A stretch of 64,000 nt of DNA from Trochalopteron elliotii. Lineage: Eukaryota; Chordata; Aves; Passeriformes; Leiothrichidae. The translations under genes and the position numbers were made by a program. The notes beneath the pieces were generated by a model. It was not told the origin of the DNA. It was given only the letters and a program-made list of their open reading frames with translations, and made no database searches. Every line of letters starts with the position of its first letter. Position 1 is the first letter of the stretch. The stretch lies in assembly GCA_024734555.1 (NCBI GenBank), contig JANPWX010000172.1, positions 2,438,640 to 2,502,639 of the forward strand. The letters are read 5' to 3'. Shown one piece after another: positions 50,663-63,722 of this stretch.

Positions 50663-50682
50663 TTTTTTTTTTTTTTTTTTTT
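50663..50682. repeat. Poly-T run (20 T)
   Basis: The longest homopolymer in the window. On the minus strand it is a 20-A tail, so it could mark a retroposed sequence lying to its right. No AATAAA signal, recognisable gene body or target-site duplication was seen in the adjoining 50683-51000. A plain homopolymer is as likely. Confidence 0.75.
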
Positions 50683-50827
50683 CCGTGACAGATGGGGATT
50701 AGTGTAGCTAACCAATATGCTTCATCTCTGGAGAGTGGAAACATTTTATGCCACTCAACAGGAAGCTTTATAGATGCTAGAGGTCAAATTCACAATGATA
50801 TCTGAAAAACTAAAACCTACAGGGGTA

Positions 50828-50902
50828 TTTCCCATTCGTCTTAGTGGGAATTTAGTCTCTGGAAGGTTAAACCTTAAACACCTTTGTGAAACTGAGTCTG
50901 GA
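50828..50902 (+). repeat. Probable ancient interspersed-repeat remnant
   Basis: CCCATTCGTCTTAGTGGGA (50831-50849) followed by ACCTTAAACACCTTTGTG and GAGTCTGG resembles, from memory, an old sauropsid repeat. That repeat has CCCATTGACTTCAATGGGA followed by CCTAAATACCTTTGAGGATCTGG. It may be of the same type as 7323-7370. The family is not assigned. Confidence 0.35.
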
Positions 50903-52516
50903 CACTTAACATTTAAACTGTCTCCTGAGGAACTCTTTTTCAAGCTGTTCCCAAATTTCAAGAATCCCTACGTCTGCTATAAAGCTTGGACTGTGTGGGG
51001 AACAGATTATAACTATTTCCACAGTAATCCTGAACACAGCTAGACGTGCTGTACGAAAGAATACCTGTTGTACTAAAAGTATTGACAGGCTTATACCTTT
51101 AAGCCTAACATCGGCCTTTCCCCCTTAACTGCATAGCTGGGAAACTGTCCAGTGAGTGATATACCTGCAGTCACAGACCCTGGGAGCCTAATATCCCATT
51201 AATTCTGTTTAGATTAAATGGTTTGGAGAAACTGAATTTTATGTAAGACCTGTCAATAATTCCACAACACTGGCATTTTTCCATGTTTATTAGTGCAGTG
51301 CCTCTCTCATATACCACTAGCACTACTTGAAAGTATTTGCTATGTCTTCTTGTCTGCAGGAAAAAAGTGACTCCCAGCTTTCACTTTAAATGAGGATGAC
51401 CAATATGTGTCAAAACATGCTGCCTCTTTTATTAATTCCTTCCCATGAGCATTTCAATGACCATGGTTTAAATTAAAATCTAAGAGCAAAACAACCTGAA
51501 ATAAGGTAACACCAGTAACTGCTAGAACATTGTCCCTTTAAGGCCTTGCATTCTACCCTAATTAACATTCCACTTTTATTGCATGTACCTGGCCTGAAGA
51601 AAGTCAGTAGCCACTGGGCATAGGATAAATTGTTGGCCTTCAGCAAAATGAACAGCTGAAACACATGCAGTACCTGACCATGCTTGTTAGGCTATTTGCT
51701 CCTTTAATCACTGCTACACTCATGAATGCCTGCTATTCAATTATCTTCCAAACCTTCACCATGTCACTAGACAATAAAACGTGACAAGACAGGTATTACC
51801 ATGGTAAGGTCATCTGATATCTAGAAGTGTCTCATTATTCCCTTCAGTGATTAGCTACAATTACTGCTTTAACCCAAGTATTTAAGGCCATAACTAAGTG
51901 TTTCAAATATTCATCACAGGATACCTTATGAGACATAGAATTGTTCATGGGTGTCTCCAGAGCAGCAGGAATCCCAGAGACGGTGCTCCAAAAATTGTTG
52001 GGACTTCTAGTTTACTCCTAAACCACAACCAGCCAAAGGGTAGGTAGCCTGTACCTTGCCTGTGCTGGTTGCAAGTGCTATCAGAGATAAGAAGGATACA
52101 TGTGCAAGACCATCCTTGACTTATCTTTCTTGCTCTAATCACTCCAGGCAGGGCTGATAGGAGAGCTGGAGCCCAGAGACTTACCTGAAGCACCCAAAAC
52201 TTCTCACAGAGGGGATGCCCCAGAAGTACCTGTATATGCAGGCTGGGTTGGCCCCAAGGACATCATGTTGCCTCTCTCTGATAACACAGGTACATCTGGC
52301 CTCAAAGTTACTGCAGTTTCTGTATTTGTTGGGAATTTATAATTAGATTTAAGATTAGGCCATCTTGTTTGTTAAGCCAGTGTAGTCCTATCCTAGTAAT
52401 GCCTTTTCAACCAGTTCAGGATGGACCAAGGAAAGTTTTTGTTCCTGATGCCTGAAAACAGCAACTTGCAGGAGTTACAACCAATAAAAGATTACATTAT
52501 CCCATTTTCCTTCAAG

Positions 52517-52628
52517 CTGGGGTGGATTAGGTAACTCGTTGGATTCCAATTCTTCGCATCTTTGAGGTGACACCATTTATAGTGCAGAATGGAAAAGGGA
52601 GAGTTCCCTCCAAGAAAGAATCCCACAG
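52517..52628 (+). other. Candidate 112-nt non-coding exon
   Basis: The acceptor is TTATCCCATTTTCCTTCAAG ending at 52516. The donor is CCCACAG|GTAAGC at 52629, a near-perfect site. All three frames contain stops, so it would be non-coding or UTR. A shorter exon from an internal acceptor is also possible. Confidence 0.17.
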
Positions 52629-55600
52629 GTAAGCAGAGATGAAGGAAGGCAGGGCTAGCAGTAGGAATGCTGATTGTTGAGGAGAATGCAGGACAGACAC
52701 AGGGTTTAACATTTCTCAGTAAATCTAAATTACATCTGGGATGAAGTCAATATTGCCTCTCCCCCTTTCACCCTGCCCAACCAAAGTCAAACTCTGGTGA
52801 AGAGGAGAATTCATCCTGATCTTTGAGTTCAAAGACAAGATGCACATTTCATAGCAGTTCTGCAGGAGATGGAAATAATACCTGCATAAAGCAGTAAACA
52901 AGAACAGCCAGACTTTCACTGGGGGAAAGGCAGTTTTACAGGCACATTGCCAATCAAAACCTCTCTCCCACTGTGGCTCAGTGGCCCCAGAATTTGCTCT
53001 GCCTTCCACAGAGCATTCAATGTGACAAGCTAATAACCACAGCTGGCATTGCCACTGGCAAAGTCAGCAGTTACCTCGAGCAGATGACTGATAGAAACAG
53101 GCAAGATGGCTTTTGCATTACCTACCAGCAGAGCCCTGGAAAGTCAAGTAAGGGGATGTGGCAGATGTCCCACCCCAGTGGCACAGAAGTAGCAAGCTTT
53201 GCTCTCCAGGACTCGCCTCCATTCCAGCCCTTCTTTCGTCCTTCCCCATCCAGCAGCAGGACAAGCCCAGTCCTCCAACCTTGGGACTGCAAAATTCAAT
53301 CCTGCTAACACTGCTGAAAGCTTGGAGCTGGCCCTGCAGACAGCACACGGCTCACTGCAAGAGAATGAGTTGACAATTTTGTTTCTTGTGGTACAATGAA
53401 ACTTATTTAAATAAAATTCTGATTAAGACAGAAAGGCATGGACTTGATTCACAGCAGGGAAAGCTGAAAACTGCTTGCTACATGCCGTTAAATTACCAAT
53501 TTCTACCATTTTGTTTTTAAAGCAGTGTGCTGTTTCTTTGAACTGGGAACAACACGGCATGCACATCATTTTGGGTAATGTCTATGCAAGGTCAATTTGT
53601 TCATTTGATGCTATTGAGCCCAAAGTAAGAAACATGGGGGATTTTTTTCCTCTCTGGTTGAGCAGTGTCTATTGCCATGCAGAAATCAATGATCCTATGG
53701 TAGCAGAAGATCTGTGTTGACATAAATCAAAGTTGCCCACCCCACAATAAGGATCATGCAACTTTTATGAGTCAGTGTCCTATGCCAGGGGTGCATCAAT
53801 GAGGTAAAAGAAACTTTGTAGGTCTCATCTATTCCTCACATTAAAGTGGTAACTGCTATAGGACACAGTTAGAATTTGCAGATCATTGCTTTCTGTCTTA
53901 GTTACAGAGGACCTGTTACACATACCAGGCACAGCTGGCTACAGTTCAGTTAGACAAACATTAAGATACCCCATAACAATACACCAAAACTTTAATTTAT
54001 TGCTAAGTGTGAATAATTTGATTCATTTTGACCGTATTTCCTTCTAAATCCTTATCAGCTAATCACTGACCAACTTTTTCACTGCCTGGCTGTGACTGTT
54101 CTCACATGCAGCTATGTTGTAGCTGGTCATTTCTGATGGTTTCCATTTCCTACTGGTATAAGCATGTGAGCAATCCTGAAGCAAATACTCAAATGAACTT
54201 CGTGTGGATAGTTGTATCTAGAAACAGGGCACAAGAACTTCCACAGAAAATGGCTATAAATAGAGCCAAATAAAGAAAATGCAGTTACAGGAATTCATAT
54301 TTTTTCATCCTTTAAGCTTTTTTCCTACTGTACTGTCTGTGTTTAGCTATGGCAGAACATCCCAGAAAACATGTCAAATACAAATCAGAGGAATGTGTCA
54401 TATATATTAACCACCATAACTGCTGTGTTTGTTTTCACTACCCAGAGAGAGAATTAATTGAATTGATTTTTAGGAATCTGCATTTTAGATGAGGGTGCAC
54501 TGCACAGCACAGCACAGATGAGTTTGCATGATTGTGAGAATAAGCACTCAGCCATTTTAGAACATCTCTTTGAAAATAATCCCTGGCATTCTGCAATGAC
54601 AAAAGCTTATAGATGTAGCTCTTTTCTATGATAATTTTCAGTGAAACCAATTTCCTTCAGCAATGCTCTGTTTTAAGGGATCCAGCTATATTAGCAACAT
54701 TCCCTTCCTCTGCAGAGGGGGCAGTGATAGCCCACTGACACTGTTCTGCTGCAATTCCATATTAGGCTGTGATGGAGAGCAGTCAGCCCTGTCAGCTGCA
54801 GCCAGGATAAGCTTTCATGTTTTAATCATGTTAGATCATTCAGCAGTTATACCCAGGGCTGCCTAAATAACATAGATAACATGCCTGACAAGTCTAAGGC
54901 AGGTAAATTAAGAAGTGCTATGCTGAAACTGTTCCCACTTATTAGGGTTTTTTCCACTGGATTTTGAGAAGTATCTGTACACTCCTTCTCTTGTGCATGA
55001 CATTGTTTTGTGCCTGTGCCCCCTTCCCTCCAGCCCTTTTCTCAAACAATCTTACACCACAGCTGTGAGTGCAAAATACCATTTATTCCACACCATCAGT
55101 GCCCAGGTAGCATGCAGATATGTGTCCATCACTATCTGGAAAATCCTCTTTTCTTCATTATAATATCCCTTCTCTTATGTGAGATAGAAGACAGATGGAG
55201 GGATGACAACAAAAAGTTGATCCAGTGAGGCAGAGAGTGTGAGGTAAAGAAGACAGGTGAGCTTGCCAATTCATTAGTCTATTAGCCCAGAGGCCAAAAG
55301 GCTATTACAAAGCCTCCAGGTCCTCCTAGACACCTGGCTGCAGGCCAGTACTTAATGAGAAACATTTCTTTCAGCTGACTGTGCTATGGCTTTTTCTCCT
55401 CACCACATGCATCAGTATAGTAGCAGCAGTAGATATGAGCAGATCATTTCAACTTCAGTTATCTGGTTTCTGTGGCCAAATATTTGGTCATGTGCTTGCT
55501 GTACCTGGACTTTCTATATGGTCATCTGAGTCCCCTGTACTGGCTGAAGGGTGCTTAGTTTGCAAAGCATGCCATAATCAAAGTCATTCAACTCAATCTG

Positions 55601-57404
55601 GGTAAAGCTTACTGAATTCTTTATTATAGCAGTCCTTCTGTGGGGCCCTGAAGTTTTAAGTGACTCACAGCTATGTACTATGCTTATATGTCACTCCTGA
55701 GACTTGTATTGGTATAATAAGCCATTGGAGAGATTATTTGTTGTATGTAATTAAGATGTTGGTTAACCGTGACATCCAGAATGAGCATTAGAGCAAAGAC
55801 ACTTTGCTAAATCTGTTGCAGTATTCCAAGTCATCAAGATATCAGTTTGACTGACAGATCAGATAATCTCTTTAGTAATCCTCTGAATTCTAAACACTGA
55901 AACCCGTAACTCATCATCAGATAAGAATATGTTGAGTTTATATTCTAAAGTGATGGAGGACAGCATTTCATTTGGCTGGGTTTATCCACTCACTGCGTAG
56001 GGTTCTTAGAGCACCTCTGTTTCAAAGTGAACTTTAACTTTAGTGACATCAGGCAGGCATATCCTTTAAAGTCAATGACATATTTTTGAGGAGGTTCTGC
56101 TTGTTGGTTTGGGGTTTTTTTACAAGGCACTAACGATGTAATAAAGATTAATTAGTGTAAGTTATAGTGTCTGAAATGTATACATTCAAGCTGTTAAATG
56201 TGTCAATGGAGATCCATTATGACAACAAAGGGCATTTTATTCTCAATAGGAATTGCTCTATTTGCCAGTATGAGATGTGTTTTCTTTATTAAGACAAAAC
56301 CAGTGAGAAAAGCCCAGATTTGAATACAGCTGAAACAAGAGCCTTGCTTTACACAGCACGAGAAGCCTTGATTTTGTAAACACTATTACTTTGCTTTCAT
56401 TACATATTCCTGCTGGTATTATTTCATGGCATCAGCTCTTTTACCAGCTCTTATTTGGCATCATATTAAATCAGGCCATCAGAACATGCTTACCACCTCA
56501 CAGCTTAAAAAAACCCCAAAACAACATGGTGTTTCATGAAGGACAAGTACTTGAATTTCAAATAGAATCTGTGTATCCATATAAATATCTGCCCAGGTCT
56601 TGATGACCCATCAGATGAAAAATGTTAAAGTGCACTGAACTTCTGCAGCCAATAGCACACAAGGGAATGTTGTGGATAACAGCACCTCCATATGCTTGGA
56701 CATTCCATAGTCCAGGCATCCACACTCACTACTGGATCACAGGGAGGTGATTACCAGTGCAAAGCCCAAATCCATCCATGTCTATGGATCCATACCGGCA
56801 ATTGAGATATACTCCTGCCATCTCCTTGTTCCACCATCACTTTAAATTGTTAGAAGCCTTAAACTGATTTCAAAGCCATTATCAAGATATTTTAAAATAA
56901 ATATGAAATGCAACAGTAGAATATTTGCCACAAATTTACTGCTTAAATGCAACAAACACTAGGAGCATATGCATTGCTTGGATCATTTTGAGTGCATAAA
57001 GCAGTCATTAAAATTCAGTGCTGTCTGGTTTCCAAAAAATCCATCAGTTACATGGGATGGGCAATTTCTCACTAGGCTGAGATGGGTCCATGCAAAGGCA
57101 TTTCCAAATCCCCCACAGCAGCCTGGCCCCAGCGTGGCATGCAGCCAAATGGAATGGACAGTGCCTCTCCAATTCCCAGGCTGTCACACTAGAGGGTTTT
57201 CCTTTGTTTGTGTTTCTCAAAGGAATACTTTTGCCATGGACACTTAGAAATTGTTTCTCAACACTGTTTTACAAGCTTGAGATTTTACATAGGATTCTTC
57301 TGTGCATGGCACTTCTTGTATTTTGTGGATCTGGGCTAGGACATTAGCCTTTACAAAAGAACATTCAGATGTCAAAATTAGATATCATTTTTTCTGGGGT
57401 ACTT

Positions 57405-57424
57405 CTTGCTTGTTTGCTTGCTTG
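57405..57424. repeat. (CTTG)n tetranucleotide microsatellite
   Basis: Five CTTG-type units, one with a C-to-T change (CTTG CTTG TTTG CTTG CTTG). Confidence 0.75.
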
Positions 57425-60400
57425 TTTTTAAGCTGTAGTCTGTAAGAAGGTTTACTGCCCCACTCTTCTGTGATTCAAAGTTTGATCAAAGATTTTTTTC
57501 TCAAAATTTCAGCAGGGAAAAAAGGTCTTTTATGAGCTGAGATCAAGCATCAAGTCTTTCAGCCCTAGAGAAGCTTGAGAGAAATTTACAAGTATTTGAA
57601 ATTGAGGGGGAAAAAAACAATTAATGTCAAGAGTGACTTCCCTGACACCTGGAGAAATGCTGCTCTCGCCTCTCCCCCTGCCATGGCCTCCAGATAAAAC
57701 AAATTTCAACTTTTTCAGAGCAACATGAGTAGAGCTCAAGGCTAGGTCTTCCAATCATTTTTTTTCCATTAGGCTTTCTGATAGCATTTTCATTCAGGTT
57801 CACCTTAATACAGCAGCAGGAAACTAAGGAGGGACACATGGGGATAGAAAAGATGTCTCCTTCCTCTTCTAAATATAAATGAATGACTATACTGAGCCTC
57901 CAACAGAGAAACTTTCACCTCATTCCCTCTGATGGACAACTCATAGTCCAAGGGGACTTTTCAGGCAATTTGAGGTTTGCACACCTTGTACAGACAGTGT
58001 CTGTCTGAAGCCTTGCAGTTGTACTGGCACAGAGCTGGACTCAGCTGCCACCTGAGGACTCAGCTGTGACTGAAGCAACAGGACACCTGTTCATAGCTTT
58101 TCTTTGATCCAGAAATCCAGAGAAATGCCTATTTGGCTTCATACACCTGGGACAGCATCAAAAGTGCATGCAACATCACAGCCTAAGGAAATCAGTAATA
58201 ACTAATAGCACACACCAAAAACTACCAATGCTGCCAGGGACTGAAATATTAGTGGACTATGCCTCAAGAGACCCACAAAAACATGAAACATTGTCCATAT
58301 ATCACTAACTCTGATCTACTTGTTTGATTGAGATCTCAAGATTAAAATCAGATTAGGAAGAAAACCCTTTCCACAAAACCTTCACTTTCTCAGAAACAAA
58401 GATATTATTGAGCCCAGTGTGTAATAAATTCATCATTTTCTGAAATAATATTAAATGTCTGGACAACCCAGCCCTCAGGAGCACGGACAGCAACACTAAC
58501 AGAGCAGGCAACTTTTGTAGAAGAGAAGAGGGTTCACATGATCTTGGCCAGTTCTGGGCCTTCAGTCACAGCTCCTGCTGATGAGCCCCGCAGCACAGAT
58601 CCAGAGAGCTGCCCAAGTGCCAGTGTCTGGGTTTGTTTTCTGTAAGCAAAAAATCAGTAGCAATTACTACTCTGCTGTTGACCAGTATCCCATTTATGGA
58701 AGGTGTTGTAAAAAGAACTGAAGACTCTTTGCTTTGTAGGTTTGACTTCGGAACTAAGACTAAGCTATCGTAAGGTTTCCTACATTGGAGACTCTGAAGT
58801 CTGCAACAGATCTAAACTACAGTTTCATGTTACTTTCCGTACACTAATCATTCCTAGAGCTCAAAATATGTTCATTTGCTTAATACAAATCCTTTAATGT
58901 GTTGTATGAACACATATTTACTGAAGATCTCATCTGTGCTTTGGCATATTTGTAATTAGATATACATTTCATCAGTCAGTTAAAGTTTTTTTTTCTTTTG
59001 TAAACTAATCACTGCCATGATTTGAAACTATATATTAAAATGCTTCAATTCTATGTCTTTTACTATGAATGAATCTTTTCCTAGTAACAGCATTGCACCT
59101 GAAGTAATTAAATAGATGTGGAGCTTATAATCACAACAGAAATTGAATTCTCAGTTAACAGTTCCAAAGTCCTATTGATGAAAATTCCTACTGCTTACAA
59201 TTCCTATTGATTGAAAGTGATTCTAATCAGTTCAGTTGCTTTTTTAGAGGATTGACCACAAAATAAATACTCTTTTCCCTTATGAGAGTATTTGCATTAC
59301 TAGGAGCCATACAGGGATGAAGCTTAAAATTCGGTGTTGGTTTACTTTGTCTAGCTGTCTCCTCTGAAGGGAAAATCAACTCTTCCTTTGAAGACACTCA
59401 GCTCCATAATTTTAAATGCATGGGCATATCCATCTCCAACAGATAAGACATCAGAAAATTTTAAGTCCATTTCTGAGACTGCCAAATAGCTCAGCCAGCG
59501 CTAACATCTACCTGCTTGAATTCTTAAACACTGAGCAAGCACAGGAACCAGCTATAAGAGAAAAAAGCTTCTGGTTTATCAAATGTAAAATCCAAATCCT
59601 TAATATCACTACATAACATGTAAGCTTTCTGAAAGACTATTAATTTTTTTATATTAGGCACCTGTAGCATTTCTCATTGTTATTTTCTTCTGAGATGTAT
59701 AAGCCTTATGTTTATGGCAAAAATAACCATTGGTGTGGAATAACTAACATAAGACATCCAGATTACTTCAGCCTTCAGGGGGCTTTGTCAGTGGCAGCCT
59801 CAGCCATAACAGCTCTCTATCCATGGTTCCAACCCATAGTGGTTATTGGTTTTTTACCACAAGTTTTACTGACCTAAAAGTGTATTTCAGTGTGGAGAGC
59901 ATAAATGAGTGGCTCTGAAGTCATCACTGTGACACTGCACAAACCAAACATCTGCCTGGTTGGGGACTCTGAGAAAACCCAGTGTCTGGTTCCATTTTGG
60001 GGATAAATTTTGACTCCAGGAGCTGAGTTACTGCTGCCAGCCTGCTTATTCAGGGATGCATGGTTATGAGCTTAATGAAAACCCTTAGAGAACCAGCACT
60101 AAAGTCTCCATCTGAACAAAAATTGAGTTGCAAGTCCATCAGATCTGGTCTATGGAGTATACCATAACACGTGGTAACATATCTGAGCCAATACTGTTCT
60201 AAAACACACCACCTTTCTAATTTTCACATGATCCATAAGAACATAACCAAGTCAGAAATTCTGTCACAGTAGAGAGTAGTACTCACTTTCTCTCACTGTC
60301 ATGCTCAGTATGGACAGGCTTACAAAAAATGCCTGTAATTGGAGCCATGAACACCTGAACTTAAACAGAGGGCAACTGTCAAAACACTGTAAGTTCATCT

Positions 60401-61339
60401 TCAGATCAAATATCCTCAATGGTTCCTTTCACAGTACCTTTGTTCAAGATTAGAGTGCACAAGTCTTCCTAGAAGGATCTTGGTTAGGATAAGGTGATGT
60501 CCTGTCTTTTAGTTTTTTAGAACCCTGACTCTGTGTGCTGTTATTTACTGTCAGCTCCAGAATTCTGCAATACTGTGACCTAATCCTAGTGTCTAACATC
60601 AGGTTGGAGATATGCTTTGCTTCCCTTGGCACTGTAATGCTATTGCTGAGGACAAGAGGTGTCTTCTGTCAGTGGAGGACATCTGCAAGTCTTCTGATAG
60701 ATCAGACTGCCTAAAGATTTTTTCTCTAACTTAAAAAAAATCAAGTGAATTAAAACCATTTGAATTGTGTGATAGATAAATTATCTGAGAAACTGCAACA
60801 TACAGAAAAGATTCCGGACCCGGAGTCTGGCAATTTCTTTAAAATTTCACACAAGTCGAGATGACAAACAGATGGCATAGTTAGGAAAATCTAGAAGGCA
60901 AAATATAGCCCCCATGTCACTTTAATGATGCCTCTGCTTATCACAGCGTATATTTTAAATCAACTTACAAAGTATTTTTCTAAATCATAAAACTCTCTTG
61001 AGCTCTATTTTCTAAAGACAAACTGGTCTGTAAAGATGCATCAGTCAAGCAGAAGATTAATTCCTGTTGTACCAAGTTGTTGTTTTTGGCACTGAAGTCA
61101 ATATTTATAAGACAGAAAGCAGCTGCAGCACGCAAGTTAGCATAGTGCATAAATTTTTGCAGCAGGTTATAGCAAGATGATGATACTATCCACAGGTAAC
61201 ACGATGGAAGCACTGCCACAACAGAGCCTCCCTAATGGTGGTCATCCATTTACCAGTGTGAGCCGTGCTAATGAGGTCACACTGATTCACTTCATGTCAT
61301 TTCCCCTTTGGAAGCAATCAGCGCAAATATAAACCAGTA

Positions 61340-61740
61340 ATACATTAGGAGAGGTCACCCAGCGCAGTAGCTCTGTAAAGAGTGAGCTGTTTGTATAGGA
61401 CTCTGAGCCAGATCCAAGCCTGCCTGGAGCAATAGGACGTGTGGCTACTGACAACAGGGCCTGGGAAGCAGATTAACCCCCTGTCCCCATGAAAGCTGGC
61501 TGAGGTAAAGCGCTGCTCTCAGCTTTGCCTGTGGTGCAGCTCCTCATCCCCCCTCTCTCATCACCCCTCCACATCGGTGGTGGGGGTCGCGGGAAGGGCA
61601 GGGGGTTAACTCTCAGTTTTCCTTCCGCTGATTGAAGCTTTTGCCGCCTGCCTGGTGATGCCGGATGGCAGCTTTGGGGCAGCAGAGGGACAGGGGCACA
61701 GCACTGCCTAGAGTTGTGGCAGATGTGGCCCTGCCTCCCC
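61340..61740. promoter_or_regulatory. GC-rich, CpG-enriched block
   Basis: The segment is the most GC-rich in the right half of the window and has six CpGs between 61575 and 61663, including TCGCGG. G/C-homopurine runs (CCCCCC, GGGGG) suit SP/KLF-type factors. It lies 2.0-2.4 kb upstream of the open frame at 63723, so it could be a promoter, an enhancer or a small CpG island. No TATA box or obvious first exon was identified. Confidence 0.28.
61473..61609. repeat. 11-bp inverted repeat bounding a GC-rich core
   Basis: TTAACCCCCTG (61473-61483) and its exact reverse complement CAGGGGGTTAA (61599-61609) bracket 115 bp. TTAA plus a C-run at both outer ends is the layout of piggyBac-type miniature elements (TTAA target duplication, CCC-starting terminal repeats). 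The similarity does not extend inward beyond 11 bases. About three such pairs within 200 bp are expected by chance in 64 kb. Confidence 0.25.
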
Positions 61741-63129
61741 CATAGGGGGACAAGAGACTTGTCATTTGAAAGATGTACTGACCTCCTTCCCCATCACTCC
61801 ACCTCCCTTGCTTGATGCACTAGCAATGGGACACCCACTGTCCCTTTTCTCCACAACAGAGACCTGGTGTGGTCAGCAACAGGGTCAGGGCACGTTGGAT
61901 AATGCCTGAACTACCAACCAGGCAAGCCCCACCAATGCCCAGCCTTGCCTTTCATATCTTCAGCCCAGCAATCATTCCCTTCTACAGCATATGGTGAGCT
62001 CTGCAGTGGAGAGGGTAGAGTTGATCTAATTTTTTGATGTGCAAGATTATGCAGGTTTTCTGTATCTCTGTCAGTCCTTTTCCCAGGGCTGAGATTGAAG
62101 ATATCAAATCCCTTGCCACAGTATTATCGCTGAAACTAGAAGTGAAGGAAGTTCAGTCTTATCAAAGTACTTGGATATTTCTCCTCCTTCTTGAGAAGGC
62201 TGTTATGCCAAAATTTTGTGTTTCTGTCACTTTTCACATGAGTGTAGCTACTCACTTACAAGACCATATGCAGTTTTTTGCCCATGGCACTGTCTCTAGC
62301 CACTGCTGCACTAGCTCTGACATTTCCAGCCTCACTTGACCAAATTATATGGGGTTGTAGGCAAAGACATTTGAAATTTAATGTTGGATAGATGCAGATT
62401 GAGCCCACATGGGAGGGAAATACAGTAGAAATGTGGAACCCCGTTATAAGAATTTATCAGTGTACATTCTGCATGCTTTATAAATTTCACTAGCACGATC
62501 ATCTATTTCATTCATAGAAGAGAAAAAGTGATATTAATTTCTTGAAATAGACAACAGAAAGAGATTGACTTGAAATAAACAAAATAGTTGAAATTAAATT
62601 TTCTTGGCAAGATTTGCTTGTGTTGTTTGTCAAATAAATGTACATTATGTCTTGCACTGTTACTCAGCTGTGATCCTGTAATGTGTTCTCTGCATCCTGT
62701 CAGACATATGATCCTTTGTCCCATAATAGACCCAACTATCTCACAACCAGCTGAGCTCAGGGTCATCCCAGGGTCAGGCTGGTTAAAGATGGCTGTCAGT
62801 TCTCTGCCTGACTCACAGACGAACTTTAAATCACCTTTATCTTGCTTGTGCTGATGTTTTCCAGCCATCTGTAGCAGGAGCTGTAGCATCTATGTACAAT
62901 ATAAGGAAATGTGTTACAGCATCCCTGAAAATTTCTCTGTGGATCTGCAATGTGCAGTGCACTCAATATAAAGAAAGTGCAGTTTGATGCATAATGTGAA
63001 ATGGGAACTATTTCAAATACCTTTATGCAAGGTAGTTAACATTGTGGTTCTCATCCATCCTGCAAATGAAAACAATAATTCAGAGGGTGAAATATCACCT
63101 TTCAGATCAGAAATATAATTATTACCTAG
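61741..63129. other. Gene-free stretch
   Basis: Open frames at 62034-62339 (+), 62588-62854 (+) and 62512-62889 (-) overlap and show no recognisable domain. No other structure was noted. Confidence 0.5.
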
Positions 63130-63558
63130 CCTGAAACTTCCAGCAAAAAGAGTATTTGCATAAGAAGGACAGATAATCTGCGAAATGCATCACCTAATGT
63201 TTTTATTGTGATAAATACCTCTCTTCAGCTTCTGCAGCTATACAACTTCTTAATGTTTGTCACTAGTCTCCAAGGTATAGAAGAAAGACATGCCTTAATT
63301 GTAAATTTACACATGCTTTATTACCAGTGCAATGGCATAAACACATTTAACAAGATTGTCATTCCAGTTAATTATGCTGATTCTGATATGTACCTATCTC
63401 ATCTAAAATTGATAGAGCCTTTTGACCAGTTAGTAGCATCACAATGTGTTGTGTCTTTCTCTCTAAGGTTAAGCATGTTAGGGGCCAGAGAACAGCAGGA
63501 GAAGAGTCCCTGCATATCAAGTAAACACCAACAGATCAGCAGCCAAACCTCCTTTTAA
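63130..63558 (+). other. Long stop-free frame, coding status doubtful
   Basis: This is 142 codons between TAG (63127-63129) and TAA (63556-63558), the longest stop-free run I noticed. There is no good initiating ATG; an internal GTG lies at 63208 and the first ATG in frame is at 63253. The predicted peptide is hydrophobic in its middle, has no motif I recognise, and the DNA lacks CpG. It lies 165 bp before the terminal open frame but in a different frame. It may be chance, an exon spliced to that frame, or a decayed gene. Confidence 0.15.
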
Positions 63559-63722
63559 GAAAACTGTAGATAGCTGAACCCCAGCACATGTTCTGCATTT
63601 CTATGTCTGTTCCAGCCACAGCACACCTGCCCCAGGCAAAGACAATAATCGCCATTATGCTTAATAGTAAACAACACTGTTCCAGCTCCTCAGAAACTCT
63701 TGGCCTTGTTCACGATGTGTAG
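63559..63722. other. Probable intron or 5' flank of the terminal open frame
   Basis: This is pyrimidine-moderate sequence with AG dinucleotides at 63722 (GTGTAG), 63729 (CCCAG) and 63740 (AAGCAG) that could act as acceptor sites. The tract upstream (CTCTTGGCCTTGTTCAC) is only a fair polypyrimidine tract. Confidence 0.35.

Larger units (their letters stand above)
50903..61339. other. Gene-free, mostly AT-rich stretch
   Basis: No gene is supported. A GC-richer islet at 52970-53400 has overlapping open frames on both strands. Segments near 54.3-54.6 kb (GCACA-type mini-repeats) and 58.9-59.2 kb (AT-rich, TAAT-containing) have no clear identity. Confidence 0.5.

Noticed and set aside
62512..62889. 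125-codon minus-strand open frame
   Set aside because: Overlaps an open frame on the other strand, with no domain or conserved motif.
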